Positions 43,836 to 51,127 are shown, counted from the stretch's first letter. The stretch: DNA of 64,000 bases from CBDDIP01 sp965279405 (GCA_965279405.1 OZ257157.1:3844001-3908000); one strand, 5' to 3'. Numbers and translations are program-made. Notes: generated from the letters alone by a model not told the origin.

Positions 43836-44698
43836 CGCCAGACCTGATCGATCGGAACCTGATGACGAGCCGCACCACATCCGCCCTCGCCGGCCATCCG
43901 CCCGTGCTGCTCGCCGACGCGCTGACGCTCGCCTACGACGATCGGGTCGTCGCCCGCGACCTGACCGTGGCGATCCCGCCCGGGAAGATCACCTGCATCG
44001 TCGGCGCGAACGCGTGCGGCAAGTCGACGTTGCTGCGAGCGCTGGCCCGGTTGATGTCGCCGACGGCGGGCACCGTGCTGCTCGACGGCGAGTCGATCCA
44101 GCGGATGTCGACCCGTGCGGTGGCGACCAAGCTCGGCGTCCTGCCGCAGTCGCCGACGGCTCCGGAGGGGATCACGGTGACGGATCTGGTTTCACGTGGT
44201 CGCTACCCGCACCAGAAGTGGTTCCGCCAGTGGACGGCCGAGGACGAGGCCGTGATCACCCGAGCGATGGAGGCGACCGGCACGCTCGATCTGGCGACTC
44301 GCGCCGTCGACGAGCTGTCCGGCGGTCAGCGCCAACGGGTGTGGATCGCGATGACGCTGGCGCAGGGGACCGACCTGATGCTGCTCGACGAGCCGACCAC
44401 GTACCTCGATCTTGCCCACCAGGTCGAGGTGCTCGACCTGCTCGTCGATCTCAACCAGCGCGATGGTCGCACGATCGTGCTGGTGCTGCACGACCTCAAC
44501 CACGCCTGCCGGTACAGCCACCACCTCGTGGCGATGCGCGACGGTCGACTCGTGGCCGAGGGTCCGCCGGCGGCGGTCGTCACCGAGTCGTTGGTTCGCG
44601 ACGTGTTCGGGCTCGATTGCCGAGTCCTCGATGATCCCGTCTCGGGCACGCCGATGGTGGTGCCGATCGGCCGCCACCTGCGCGTCGATCAGAGTTGA
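43832..44698 (+). CDS. ABC transporter ATP-binding protein, FecE/FepC-like
   Basis: A 288-residue ATPase. Walker A is IVGANACGKSTLLRAL (Ala-Cys in place of the usual Gly-Ala), the Q-loop is LPQSPTAPEGITVTDLVSRGRYPHQ, the signature is ELSGGQRQRVWIAMTLAQ, and Walker B is LMLLDEPTTYLDLAHQ. The GRYPHQ and DEPTTYLDLAHQ blocks are typical of the iron-siderophore ATPases. The start is ATG 43832, overlapping the permease stop. Confidence 0.93.
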   Translation: MTPDLIDRNLMTSRTTSALAGHPPVLLADALTLAYDDRVVARDLTVAIPPGKITCIVGANACGKSTLLRALARLMSPTAGTVLLDGESIQRMSTRAVATKLGVLPQSPTAPEGITVTDLVSRGRYPHQKWFRQWTAEDEAVITRAMEATGTLDLATRAVDELSGGQRQRVWIAMTLAQGTDLMLLDEPTTYLDLAHQVEVLDLLVDLNQRDGRTIVLVLHDLNHACRYSHHLVAMRDGRLVAEGPPAAVVTESLVRDVFGLDCRVLDDPVSGTPMVVPIGRHLRVDQS

Positions 44699-44712
44699 TG
44701 GTTCCTAACTAA

Positions 44713-44731
44713 TTCAGTTAAGGTTGACTAA
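44713..44731 (+). promoter_or_regulatory. Possible DtxR/IdeR-type iron box before the binding-protein gene
   Basis: TTCAGTTAAGGTTGACTAA agrees with the iron-box consensus at 12 of 19 positions by eye. It sits in an AT-rich 61-base gap that also has TAACTAATTCAGTTA (44706-44720), a near palindrome. The gap suggests the binding-protein gene has its own promoter, repressed by iron. Confidence 0.4.
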
Positions 44732-44759
44732 CAATCCCTGACGAAATCGAGGAACCCTC

Positions 44760-45818
44760 ATGAAGTCGCGTCGCCGAATCGTTCCGATCGCCCTGGCCCT
44801 GAGCGTCGTGCTCGGGGCGTGCGGATCGGACGACAACACGTCCACCACGACCGACCCCGGCACCACGCCGGCGGCGACCGATCCGGCCTCGGACCCCACC
44901 GGCACGCAGCCGGCCGATGCGGGTGCCTTCCCCGTGACGATCGAGCACAAGTACGGCTCGACGACCATCGACGCGATCCCGGAGCGGGTGATCTCGGTGG
45001 GGTTCACCGACCAGGACACGATCCTCGCCCTCGGCGTCAAGCCGATCGCCATCCGCGACTGGTACGGCGATCAGCCCTTCGCCGTCTGGCCGTGGGCGCA
45101 GGCTGCCCTCGGTGACAGCACGCCCGAGGTCCTCGCCAGTGACGCCTTGAACTTCGAGCAGATCGCTGCACTCGAGCCGGACTTGATCCTCGGTCTGTCG
45201 TCCGGCATGACCGAGGAGGAGTACACCACCCTCTCGGCGATCGCGCCAACGATCACCCAGTCCGGCGACTACGTCGACTACGGCGAACCGTGGGACGTGG
45301 CGACGCACACGATCGGACAGGCCCTCGGCAAGGTCGAGCTGGCCGACACGAAGGTCGCCGAGATCAAGGCGCTGTTCGCAGCCGCCACCGCCGAGCACCC
45401 CGAGTTCGTCGGTGCCGAAGGCGCCGTCGCCTACACCTACGAGGCCGGCAAGATCGGCGCTTACGGCCCCGGCGACACGCGCTCCGGCATCCTGCTCGGA
45501 CTCGGGTTCGTGCTGCCCCCGGCGATCGTCGAGGGCGCCGGCGACGCGTTCTACTACGACTTCTCCGCTGAGGAGATCGACAAGCTCGACAACGACCTCA
45601 TCGTGTGGGTGGCCGCCGACGATGCCACGGTCGAGCGGATCAAGGCCGATCCGCTGCGCCAGGGACTGAAGGCGGCGCAAGAGGGTCGTGAGGTGTTCAT
45701 GAACGCCGAGCTCGGCGGCGCGGCCGGGTTCAGCAGCCTGCTCAGCCTGCCGTACGTGCTCGAGCAGCTGGTGCCGCAGCTGGCCGCCGCCGTCGACGGC
45801 GACCCGGCCACGGTCTGA
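44760..45818 (+). CDS. Iron-siderophore ABC transporter substrate-binding lipoprotein
   Basis: A 352-residue lipoprotein with signal KSRRRIVPIALALSVVLGAC and a Thr/Asp/Pro linker. The FepB/FatB-type fold follows: IEHKYGSTTIDAIPERVISV, NFEQIAALEPDLILGLSSGM and YVLEQLVPQLAAAVDG. The first block is the usual cluster-A opening of class III siderophore binders. It delivers the substrate to the permease/ATPase encoded upstream. GAGGAA precedes the ATG. It ends close to a convergent RsbW-like gene. Confidence 0.92.
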   Translation: MKSRRRIVPIALALSVVLGACGSDDNTSTTTDPGTTPAATDPASDPTGTQPADAGAFPVTIEHKYGSTTIDAIPERVISVGFTDQDTILALGVKPIAIRDWYGDQPFAVWPWAQAALGDSTPEVLASDALNFEQIAALEPDLILGLSSGMTEEEYTTLSAIAPTITQSGDYVDYGEPWDVATHTIGQALGKVELADTKVAEIKALFAAATAEHPEFVGAEGAVAYTYEAGKIGAYGPGDTRSGILLGLGFVLPPAIVEGAGDAFYYDFSAEEIDKLDNDLIVWVAADDATVERIKADPLRQGLKAAQEGREVFMNAELGGAAGFSSLLSLPYVLEQLVPQLAAAVDGDPATV

Positions 45819-45841
45819 CCGTCCGATCTGCCCGGCCGGAG

Positions 45842-45870
45842 GTCCTCGTCGGCGTCACGCCTGCGAGGAC
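45842..45870. terminator. Two-tier hairpin between convergent genes
   Basis: GTCCTCG (45842-45848) pairs with CGAGGAC (45864-45870), and inside it GGCGT pairs with ACGCC. It lies between the binding-protein stop and the RsbW-like gene's 3' end, which it partly covers. Probably a bidirectional terminator. Confidence 0.5.
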
Positions 45871-46310
45871 GCCGGCTGGTAGGTCGCGCTCACCCGGCTG
45901 CGGCCGTCGCGATGATCGGTGCTCACCCGATGGGCGAGCGAGGAGACGATCGCCAGGCCGCGGCCCCGTGGCGCGTCCGGAGCGGGAAGCACGGGCGTCC
46001 CCGCCGGCAGTGGCGCGCCGTCGTTGTCCACGGTGACGGTGATCGCCTCGCCGGAGCGCCGCAGCGCGACACCGATCCAGCTCGACGCATCAGCGGCGGT
46101 GATGGCGTTCGAGACGAGCTCGCTGATGATCAGCACGACGTCTTCGCACGCATTGCGGGTCAGCCCGGCCGCTTCGAGGGCGCGACGTGCTGCTCGCCGC
46201 AGCGTCGACAGCTGCGCCGCGTCTGGTTGGATCGATCCGTCGTAGATCACGGTCCCGCCCGAGGGGATCTCGTGTTCGTCGGCGTCGTTGGCGTCCGGCG
46301 TCGGCGCCAT
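45855..46310 (-). CDS. RsbW-like anti-sigma serine kinase (intact ATP site)
   Basis: A 151-residue HATPase_c protein of the RsbW/SpoIIAB kind. The N-box is DVVLIISELVSNAITAA with the Mg-binding Asn, the G1 box is VTVDNDGAPLP, and the G2 loop is APRGRGLAIVSSLAHRV. Such proteins hold a sigma factor and phosphorylate a STAS antagonist. It follows dps by 41 bases on the same strand and could be transcribed from the dps stress promoter, giving negative feedback on the sigma factor at 47106. The start is ATG 46310. Confidence 0.88.
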   Translation of the reverse strand: MAPTPDANDADEHEIPSGGTVIYDGSIQPDAAQLSTLRRAARRALEAAGLTRNACEDVVLIISELVSNAITAADASSWIGVALRRSGEAITVTVDNDGAPLPAGTPVLPAPDAPRGRGLAIVSSLAHRVSTDHRDGRSRVSATYQPASSQA

Positions 46311-46351
46311 GATGCGTTGTAGCCGCCCTTCAGTCGTCGATTGCTGGTCGA

Positions 46352-47029
46352 TCAGGATGCTCGACGCCGCCGAACGGCTGCCGCCGCGGCATCGATCTCG
46401 TGATTGGTTCCGGCGGTGGAGATGCCACCGGCCCAATCCTCCAGGTGGGAACGGACGAACCAGTGGTACTGCTCCAGGTCGCCCGTCTGGCCGATGAGGA
46501 TGTCCTCGGACACTGCGTCGAGGTCGCCGATGCGGTCGAGCGCGGTGCGGTGTGCGGCGATCACGCCGCGGTAGACGATGTCCAGCGCACCGAGGTGGGC
46601 TTGGGTGTCGGCTCGCTCGAGCGCGTAGTCGTCCCACTCACGCGTCGCCACCAACCGGCCGGGCAGCCCGCTGGGCACACCGCCGAGGGTGGCGATGCGC
46701 TCGGCCAAGCGGTCGATCATCGCCTGCACGCCGGCGTACTGCGGATCGAGCATCTCGTGCACACCGATGAAGCTCGGACCGACCACGTTCCAGTGGATGT
46801 GCTTGAGCGTCAGCCCGAGGTCGATCAGTGCGACGAGGCGACCCTGGAGGAGATCTGCGACTTCGTTGCCGTCACGCTGGCTGAGCCCTGGTGCGGTGAA
46901 GGCGGCGGTGCGACCGGAGGTCACCGGGCGAGGCGTGGTGCTGGCGGCGGCGGCTCGTCCGCGACGTGCGTTCGCCTTCGCGGTCGGCTTGTTCGCGGTC
47001 TGCTTGCTGCTTGCGGCTTGCTGTGCCAT
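46352..47029 (-). CDS. Dps-family ferritin with basic N-terminal extension
   Basis: A 225-residue Dps protein. Residues 1-55 form a Lys/Ala/Arg-rich extension (SSKQTANKPTAKANARRGRA) of the type that binds DNA. The ferritin core has the dinuclear ferroxidase ligands in LKHIHWNVVGPSFIGVHEMLD and AVSEDILIGQTGDLEQYHWF. It oxidises and stores iron and protects DNA from peroxide. ATG 47029 is used. A GTTT-N16-GGGTAC promoter at 47086-47111 overlaps the end of the sigma gene, so it is probably a direct target. Confidence 0.93.
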   Translation of the reverse strand: MAQQAASSKQTANKPTAKANARRGRAAAASTTPRPVTSGRTAAFTAPGLSQRDGNEVADLLQGRLVALIDLGLTLKHIHWNVVGPSFIGVHEMLDPQYAGVQAMIDRLAERIATLGGVPSGLPGRLVATREWDDYALERADTQAHLGALDIVYRGVIAAHRTALDRIGDLDAVSEDILIGQTGDLEQYHWFVRSHLEDWAGGISTAGTNHEIDAAAAAVRRRRAS

Positions 47030-47085
47030 CAGGGTCGTCCTTGGTCGTCCTTGCCGGGCTCGTCGAAGCCCGATCCGGTGGCGCA

Positions 47086-47111
47086 GTACCCCCGACCGGC
47101 TTGGCTCAAAC
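47086..47111 (-). promoter_or_regulatory. SigB/SigF-type promoter of dps
   Basis: On the minus strand ATGTTT (GTTT at 47108-47111), 16 bases, GGGTAC (47086-47091). The -35 box overlaps the sigma gene stop codon. The leader to the dps ATG is about 50 bases. Confidence 0.7.
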
Positions 47112-47876
47112 ATCCTCCAGCTCGGCGCGCAGGCGCTGCAGGCTGGCGTTGAGCAGTCGGCCGACGTGCACCTGGCTGGTGCCGATGATCTCGGCGATCT
47201 CCGCCTGGCTCATCTGCTCGAAGAAGCGGAGGTAGACGATCCGTCGTTCGCGTCCGGCCAGGGTGCCGAGCAGGCGCGCCACGGTCGAGCGATCGACGAC
47301 GCCGGCGAGGTCGGCGTCGTTGGTGGCCAACGCCGCTTGCAGCTGGGCGCTGGGGCCGCCACTGGCGTCGTTGGGGATGTCGATCGACTGCGCCCGGTAG
47401 GCGTTGCCGGCCTCGACCGCCTCGAGCACGAGCTCCTCGTCGATCTCCAGGTGGGCGGCGATCTCGGCGACGCGGGGCGAACGGCCGAGCTCCCCGGTGA
47501 GGTGCTCGATGGCGGCAGTCACCGACGGCCGCAGGTCCTTGGCGCGGCGTGGGACGCGCACGCTCCAGGTGTGGTCGCGGAAGTGACGCCGGATCTCGCC
47601 GACCACGGTTGGCATGGCGAACGAGACGAAGTTCGTGCCGACCGCGGGGTCGAAGCGCTCGACGGCCTTGACGAGACCGATCGAGCCGACCTGGATCAGG
47701 TCGTCGAGGGGCTCGCCGCGGTCGGCGAAGCGCCTCGCCGCTTGCTGAGCGATCCAGCGGTGACCGACGACGATCTGCTCGCGCAGCCGATCGCGCTTCG
47801 GGCCGGGCGGCTCGACCAGCATCTTTTCGAACTGTCGCAGCGTGTCGGCCGCGTCGTAGACGACGCCCGACCTCAT
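47106..47876 (-). CDS. RNA polymerase sigma factor, SigB/SigF family
   Basis: A 256-residue group 3 sigma factor. Region 2 is at about 45-110 (RRFADRGEPLDDLIQVGSIG, LVKAVERFDPAVGTNFVSFA, VGEIRRHFRDHTWSVRVPRR), region 3 at 113-160 (ELGRSPRVAEIAAHLEID), and region 4 at 200-252 (LAGRERRIVYLRFFEQMSQA, EIAEIIGTSQVHVGRLL). It directs RNA polymerase to stress promoters. It is the third gene of a STAS-RsbW-sigma operon, starting at ATG 47876. Its promoter is of its own type, so it is probably autoregulated. Whether it is a SigB or SigF orthologue is not decided. Confidence 0.93.
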   Translation of the reverse strand: MRSGVVYDAADTLRQFEKMLVEPPGPKRDRLREQIVVGHRWIAQQAARRFADRGEPLDDLIQVGSIGLVKAVERFDPAVGTNFVSFAMPTVVGEIRRHFRDHTWSVRVPRRAKDLRPSVTAAIEHLTGELGRSPRVAEIAAHLEIDEELVLEAVEAGNAYRAQSIDIPNDASGGPSAQLQAALATNDADLAGVVDRSTVARLLGTLAGRERRIVYLRFFEQMSQAEIAEIIGTSQVHVGRLLNASLQRLRAELEDV

Positions 47877-47886
47877 GCCCGGACGC

Positions 47887-48282
47887 TCATGATGCTGCGT
47901 TCGCCGAGGCTCGTTTGCTGGCCGAGATGGCAAGGCTGCCGTCGGCGAGGTCGATCGAGTGGTCGTCGCTGACGGCAGCGAGCACGGTGTCGGTCATCAC
48001 GACGTCCGGGTGGTCGCGATCGAGCCCGGCGGCTTCGCGCTGGCCGGAGAACCGCAACTCGTCGTCGCCGATGTGGAAGGTGAGCGTGATCGGCCCGCGG
48101 GTGCCGTGCTCGACGAGCGCGGTCACGACTTCGCTGACGAGGATCTTGATGTCGTCGATGTCGTCGAGGGTCATCTGCGCCATCGCTGCGAGCGAGCTGG
48201 CGGTGAGGCGGGCCACGCGTGTCATCGAGGCGTCCGCCGGGACGGTGAGGGTGATCGGGCCGAGCCCGGGCGCGGCGCTCAT
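47887..48282 (-). CDS. RsbW-like anti-sigma protein lacking the ATP-site residues
   Basis: A 131-residue protein in the place of the anti-sigma gene, between the STAS and sigma genes (ATGA overlap with STAS). The fold opens like RsbW (LTVPADASMTRVARLTASSL, ILVSEVVTALVEHG), but the N-box Asn is replaced (SEVVTALVEHG against the usual SELVTNAVRHA). No DxGxG or GxGL loop follows; the matching part is VLAAVSDDHSIDLADGSLAI. It may therefore bind the sigma factor or STAS protein without acting as a kinase. The active kinase would be the product of 45855-46310. Confidence 0.8.
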   Translation of the reverse strand: MSAAPGLGPITLTVPADASMTRVARLTASSLAAMAQMTLDDIDDIKILVSEVVTALVEHGTRGPITLTFHIGDDELRFSGQREAAGLDRDHPDVVMTDTVLAAVSDDHSIDLADGSLAISASKRASANAAS

Positions 48283-48605
48283 GCCTCGTCGCCGTCCAGC
48301 TCGAACTGGGCGGTCGTTCCGGTGATCTCCAACAGACGCCGAACCTCACGCGACGGCGAACGCAGCACGACCGTGGTGCCGCGCTCCTGGGCGCGACGGC
48401 TGGCGGCGAGCAGGCTGCGCAAGCCCGATGAGTCGATGAACGCGACGTCGCCGAGGTCGATCACGACGGGGTTGTCGTCCTCGCGCTGGAGGATCGCTGC
48501 TTCGAGCAGCGGACCACCGGCCAGGTCGACGTCGCCGCTGGCGACGATCACCCCGTCGGCGTCGATGGAGACGGTGAGCGATTCGTTCGTACCGATCTCG
48601 TTCAT
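48279..48605 (-). CDS. STAS-domain anti-sigma factor antagonist (RsbV/SpoIIAA-like)
   Basis: A 108-residue STAS protein. VIDLGDVAFIDSSGLRSLLAA carries the phosphorylatable Ser in the DSSGL loop. When dephosphorylated it captures the anti-sigma protein and frees the sigma factor. It is first in the STAS-RsbW-sigma operon, with a GTTT-N16-GGGTAC promoter at 48688-48713. The start is ATG 48605; the open frame further upstream crosses the promoter and is rejected. Confidence 0.93.
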   Translation of the reverse strand: MNEIGTNESLTVSIDADGVIVASGDVDLAGGPLLEAAILQREDDNPVVIDLGDVAFIDSSGLRSLLAASRRAQERGTTVVLRSPSREVRRLLEITGTTAQFELDGDEA

Positions 48606-48687
48606 GGCTGGTCGGTCCCCTTCTTGTGGGTCGTCGTGTGTCGGGTTCGGGCGCGCGGTGTTGCCGTCTGTCGCTGCCCGACCCGTG

Positions 48688-48713
48688 GTACCCCGTCCCG
48701 GGGAGGTCCAAAC
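48688..48713 (-). promoter_or_regulatory. SigB/SigF-type promoter of the STAS-RsbW-sigma operon
   Basis: On the minus strand ATGTTT (GTTT at 48710-48713), 16 bases, GGGTAC (48688-48693). The leader to ATG 48605 is about 80 bases. It implies that the sigma factor drives its own operon. Confidence 0.72.
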
Positions 48714-48725
48714 ATGCGGCGAGAT

Positions 48726-48752
48726 GTTTCGCATCCGTCGCCGCCAGGGTAT
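48726..48752 (+). promoter_or_regulatory. SigB/SigF-type promoter of the 61-aa protein gene
   Basis: ATGTTT (GTTT at 48726-48729), 17 bases, GGGTAT (48747-48752), ending 9 bases before ATG 48762, so the transcript is almost leaderless. Its -35 box faces that of the divergent sigma-operon promoter as an AAACAT...ATGTTT inverted pair. Confidence 0.7.
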
Positions 48753-48761
48753 TCGGCGGCC

Positions 48762-48947
48762 ATGACCGAACACTTCGATGCTGCGCCGAAAGCCGATCGC
48801 CCGCCGACCGAGGACGAAGCGCTCGCCGCCGAGCAGGCTGCGGAGGACGTCGACATCGATTCGGTGAGCGCACACGAGCAGGAGATGGGCAAGGTCGGTG
48901 CCGAGGTGCGCGGCGAAGGGCAGATCGAGCCGCCGTCGTCGGAGTGA
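48762..48947 (+). CDS. 61-residue acidic stress-associated protein
   Basis: A 61-residue soluble acidic protein: MTEHFDAAPKADRPPTEDEA, LAAEQAAEDVDIDSVSAHEQ, then GKVGAEVRGEGQIEPPSSE. The PPTEDEALAAEQAA and VRGEGQI blocks recur in short hypothetical proteins of other actinobacteria as I recall them. It is preceded by a near-consensus stress promoter and is divergent from the sigma operon, so it is probably a strong regulon member. Function unknown. Confidence 0.8.
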   Translation: MTEHFDAAPKADRPPTEDEALAAEQAAEDVDIDSVSAHEQEMGKVGAEVRGEGQIEPPSSE

Positions 48948-49026
48948 ACACCCCAGTTCACCTGTTCGTGTGATCCGCGGCGGCAACCAGTTCGGGTGAA
49001 CCACGCTGCTTGTAGCGTCCGCGCCG

Positions 49027-50535
49027 ATGTCCCTGCGCCTGCGCCTCCTCCTCGTCGCCGTGGCGTACGCAACCGTCCTGGCGATGGGCGGGATCGCGAC
49101 CACGGTCGCGATCAGCACCTGGAGCGACCGGCTCGACGATCGCCGTTCGTTCCTGCTCGCCGGAGAACGTGTGGCGCGGCTGGAGTCGGCGTTCCTCGAT
49201 CAGGAGACCGGCCAGCGTGGTTACGTGATCACCGGCAACGCGGCGTTCCTGGAGCCCTACGAGCGCGGCAAGAACGATGCCGTGACGCTCGTGGACGAGA
49301 TCCGTCGGCTCGTCGACGCGGATGCGCACACGGTCGGGCTGCTCGATGCGGTGGAAGCAGACGCGGCGACGTGGCGCGATGACGCGGCCGAGCCGGAGAT
49401 CGCTGCTCGTCGCGACGAGGGTGCAGCCGCTGCGCAGGCGATGATCGAGGACGGCACCGGCAAGGTGCTGTTCGACCGAGCGCGGGCTGCGTCCGATGTG
49501 CTCGCCGCCCATGTCGACGCGGAGGCGAACCGTCAGAACGACGCAGCCGAAGAGGCACGTGAAGTGGCGATCGGTGTGCTCGTCGCCACGCTCCTGATCC
49601 TCGTGCTGTTGACCGGTGGCGTCGCGTTGCTGCTGCGCCGTTGGGTGATGCGGCCGCTCGATGCGATCGGGCTCGCGGCGCGCCGCATCCGCCACGGCGA
49701 CAACGTGCGAGTTCCTCAGTCCGGCCCGCCCGAGCTGCGCGACGTCGCCGCCTCGGTGGACGACATGCAGTCCACCATCCGCCACCAGCGCGACGCCGCC
49801 GTCATCGCCCGCGAGGCGATCGAGCAGCACGCCGTGCTGGCCCTGCAGCTGCGCAACGAGCTGACCAGCGAGGTCGGTGAGGTGCCCGACGGCTGGGAGG
49901 TCGCGGCAGGGATGCGCGCCGCGGAGGGTGTCGTGGCCGGCGACTCGTACGACGTCAGCCTCCTCGGGCCGCACCGGATCGGCGTCGTGCTGCTGGACAT
50001 CGCCGGCCACGGCGCGCTCGCCGCGATGAACGCCTTCAAGTGCAAGGAGCTGCTGCGGGTCGCGATGCGCAACGACCGCCAGCCCGGCGAGGCCCTGCAG
50101 TGGGTGTTCGACCAGGACCTCGGGCTCGGCGACGCATTCTTCACGGCGTTCGTCGCGGTCGTCGACACCGACACCGGCGTGATGCGGTACGCGAACGCCG
50201 GCCACCCGCCGGCGATGCACGCAACGCCGGATGGTGAGGTCGACCTGCTGGCGCCGACGGGCCCGCTCGTGGGGCCGATCACGCCGGGCTGGTCGACGAG
50301 GTCCGTGCAGATGCAAGCAGGATCGACGGTCGTCGCGTACACGGACGGGATCACCGAGTCACGCGATGCCGACCGCCAGTTCTACGGAGAGGGGCGCCTC
50401 GCCGAGCAGATCGTCACGGCCGCAGGGGGAGGTGCGGTGGCGATGGTCGACAAGCTGCTGGAGGACCTCTCCGCGTTCACGCCCGGCCGCTTCGTCGACG
50501 ACGTCACGGTCGTGGCGATCTGCCGTCACGTCTGA
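49027..50535 (+). CDS. RsbU-like CHASE3/HAMP/PP2C phosphatase
   Basis: A 502-residue membrane phosphatase. TM1 is at about 8-30. An extracytoplasmic CHASE3 domain (ESAFLDQETGQRGYVITGNA, AFLEPYERG) runs to about 180, TM2 is at 183-206, then a HAMP helix pair (RRWVMRPLDAIGLAARRIRH) and a SpoIIE-type PP2C domain (EGVVAGDSYDV, VVLLDIAGHGALAAM, ANAGHPPAMH, VAYTDGITESR, FVDDVTVVAICR). The D-I-A-G-H-G and DDVTV residues bind metal. It should dephosphorylate the STAS protein encoded nearby and so activate the sigma factor in response to an outside signal. Confidence 0.93.
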   Translation: MSLRLRLLLVAVAYATVLAMGGIATTVAISTWSDRLDDRRSFLLAGERVARLESAFLDQETGQRGYVITGNAAFLEPYERGKNDAVTLVDEIRRLVDADAHTVGLLDAVEADAATWRDDAAEPEIAARRDEGAAAAQAMIEDGTGKVLFDRARAASDVLAAHVDAEANRQNDAAEEAREVAIGVLVATLLILVLLTGGVALLLRRWVMRPLDAIGLAARRIRHGDNVRVPQSGPPELRDVAASVDDMQSTIRHQRDAAVIAREAIEQHAVLALQLRNELTSEVGEVPDGWEVAAGMRAAEGVVAGDSYDVSLLGPHRIGVVLLDIAGHGALAAMNAFKCKELLRVAMRNDRQPGEALQWVFDQDLGLGDAFFTAFVAVVDTDTGVMRYANAGHPPAMHATPDGEVDLLAPTGPLVGPITPGWSTRSVQMQAGSTVVAYTDGITESRDADRQFYGEGRLAEQIVTAAGGGAVAMVDKLLEDLSAFTPGRFVDDVTVVAICRHV

Positions 50536-50560
50536 CCGGCGAGCTCGACCCCGGACGCGA

Positions 50561-50594
50561 CGATGGAGCGAGGCCCGACAGCCTCGCTCCATCG
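50561..50594. terminator. Perfect 14-bp hairpin terminator between convergent genes
   Basis: CGATGGAGCGAGGC (50561-50574) and GCCTCGCTCCATCG (50581-50594) pair perfectly around CCGACA. It lies between the phosphatase stop (50535) and the CsbD stop (50644). Confidence 0.75.
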
Positions 50595-50643
50595 CCCAAC
50601 CGGATCGGCGGGAGACCCGGCGTCCTGCTGACCGAGCTTGCGC

Positions 50644-50838
50644 TCAGTCGTTCTTGGAGAAGCGGTCCTTCAGCGAGTCGACGGCGTCGTCGACCTTGTC
50701 CTTGGCCTTCTCGGCGAAGTCCTTGACCTTGGCGCCGGCCTGATCGGCCTTGCCTTCGCGCTTGAGGTCCTTGTCGCCGGTCAGGTCGCCGGCGGCTTCC
50801 TTGATGCGGCCCTTGGCGTCATCGATGTTCGAGCTCAT
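50644..50838 (-). CDS. CsbD family stress protein
   Basis: A 64-residue highly charged helical protein: MSSNIDDAKGRIKEAAGDLT, GDKDLKREGKADQAG, then VKDFAEKAKDKVDDAVDSLK. The K-G-x-x-K-E-A-x-G-x-x-T-x-D-x-x-L-x-x-E-G pattern defines CsbD, a SigB-dependent protein in Bacillus. Its biochemical role is unknown. GGAG precedes ATG 50838; it is downstream of the GPGG gene on the same strand and probably shares its stress promoter. Confidence 0.92.
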   Translation of the reverse strand: MSSNIDDAKGRIKEAAGDLTGDKDLKREGKADQAGAKVKDFAEKAKDKVDDAVDSLKDRFSKND

Positions 50839-50905
50839 GATCTGCTCCGTATCTGTGTTGGGGGATTGAGAAGTGGTGTGCGGCAACGTGTGCGACGGTG
50901 CCGCG

Positions 50906-51049
50906 TCAGGTGAAGACGCTGACGCCGCCAGGGCCGACGAGCAGGCCGAGGATGATCAGCACGGCGCCCCAGGCGACCTGCTTGCGGGTCAGCGCGATGA
51001 TGCCGCTGACCACGAGGAACACGGCGAGAAGCCACAAGATGAGACCCAT
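50906..51049 (-). CDS. GPGG-motif small membrane protein
   Basis: A 47-residue membrane protein with two helices: ILWLLAVFLVVSGIIALTRK and VAWGAVLIILGLLVGPGGVS. The LVGPGGVSVF end is the signature of the small GPGG membrane proteins of actinobacteria; function unknown. ATG 51049 is preferred over an upstream start that lies within the promoter leader. A stress promoter at 51101-51127 precedes it, and csbD follows 67 bases downstream. Confidence 0.85.
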   Translation of the reverse strand: MGLILWLLAVFLVVSGIIALTRKQVAWGAVLIILGLLVGPGGVSVFT

Positions 51050-51100
51050 GTGGGTACGTCCTTCGGGAGGTTGAGTGCCGCTCATCGGCACGTGCAACCA

Positions 51101-51127
51101 GTACCCCGTGTGCGTCAGCGGTGAAAC
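51101..51127 (-). promoter_or_regulatory. SigB/SigF-type promoter of the GPGG-csbD unit
   Basis: On the minus strand ATGTTT (GTTT at 51124-51127), 17 bases, GGGTAC (51101-51106). The leader to ATG 51049 is about 45 bases. The -35 box lies just before the stop of the next upstream gene on that strand. Confidence 0.68.

Noticed and set aside
48948..49026. GTTCACC/GGTGAAC inverted repeat before the phosphatase gene as a terminator or operator
   Set aside because: Seven-base arms around a loop of about 30 bases are too weak to support either call.
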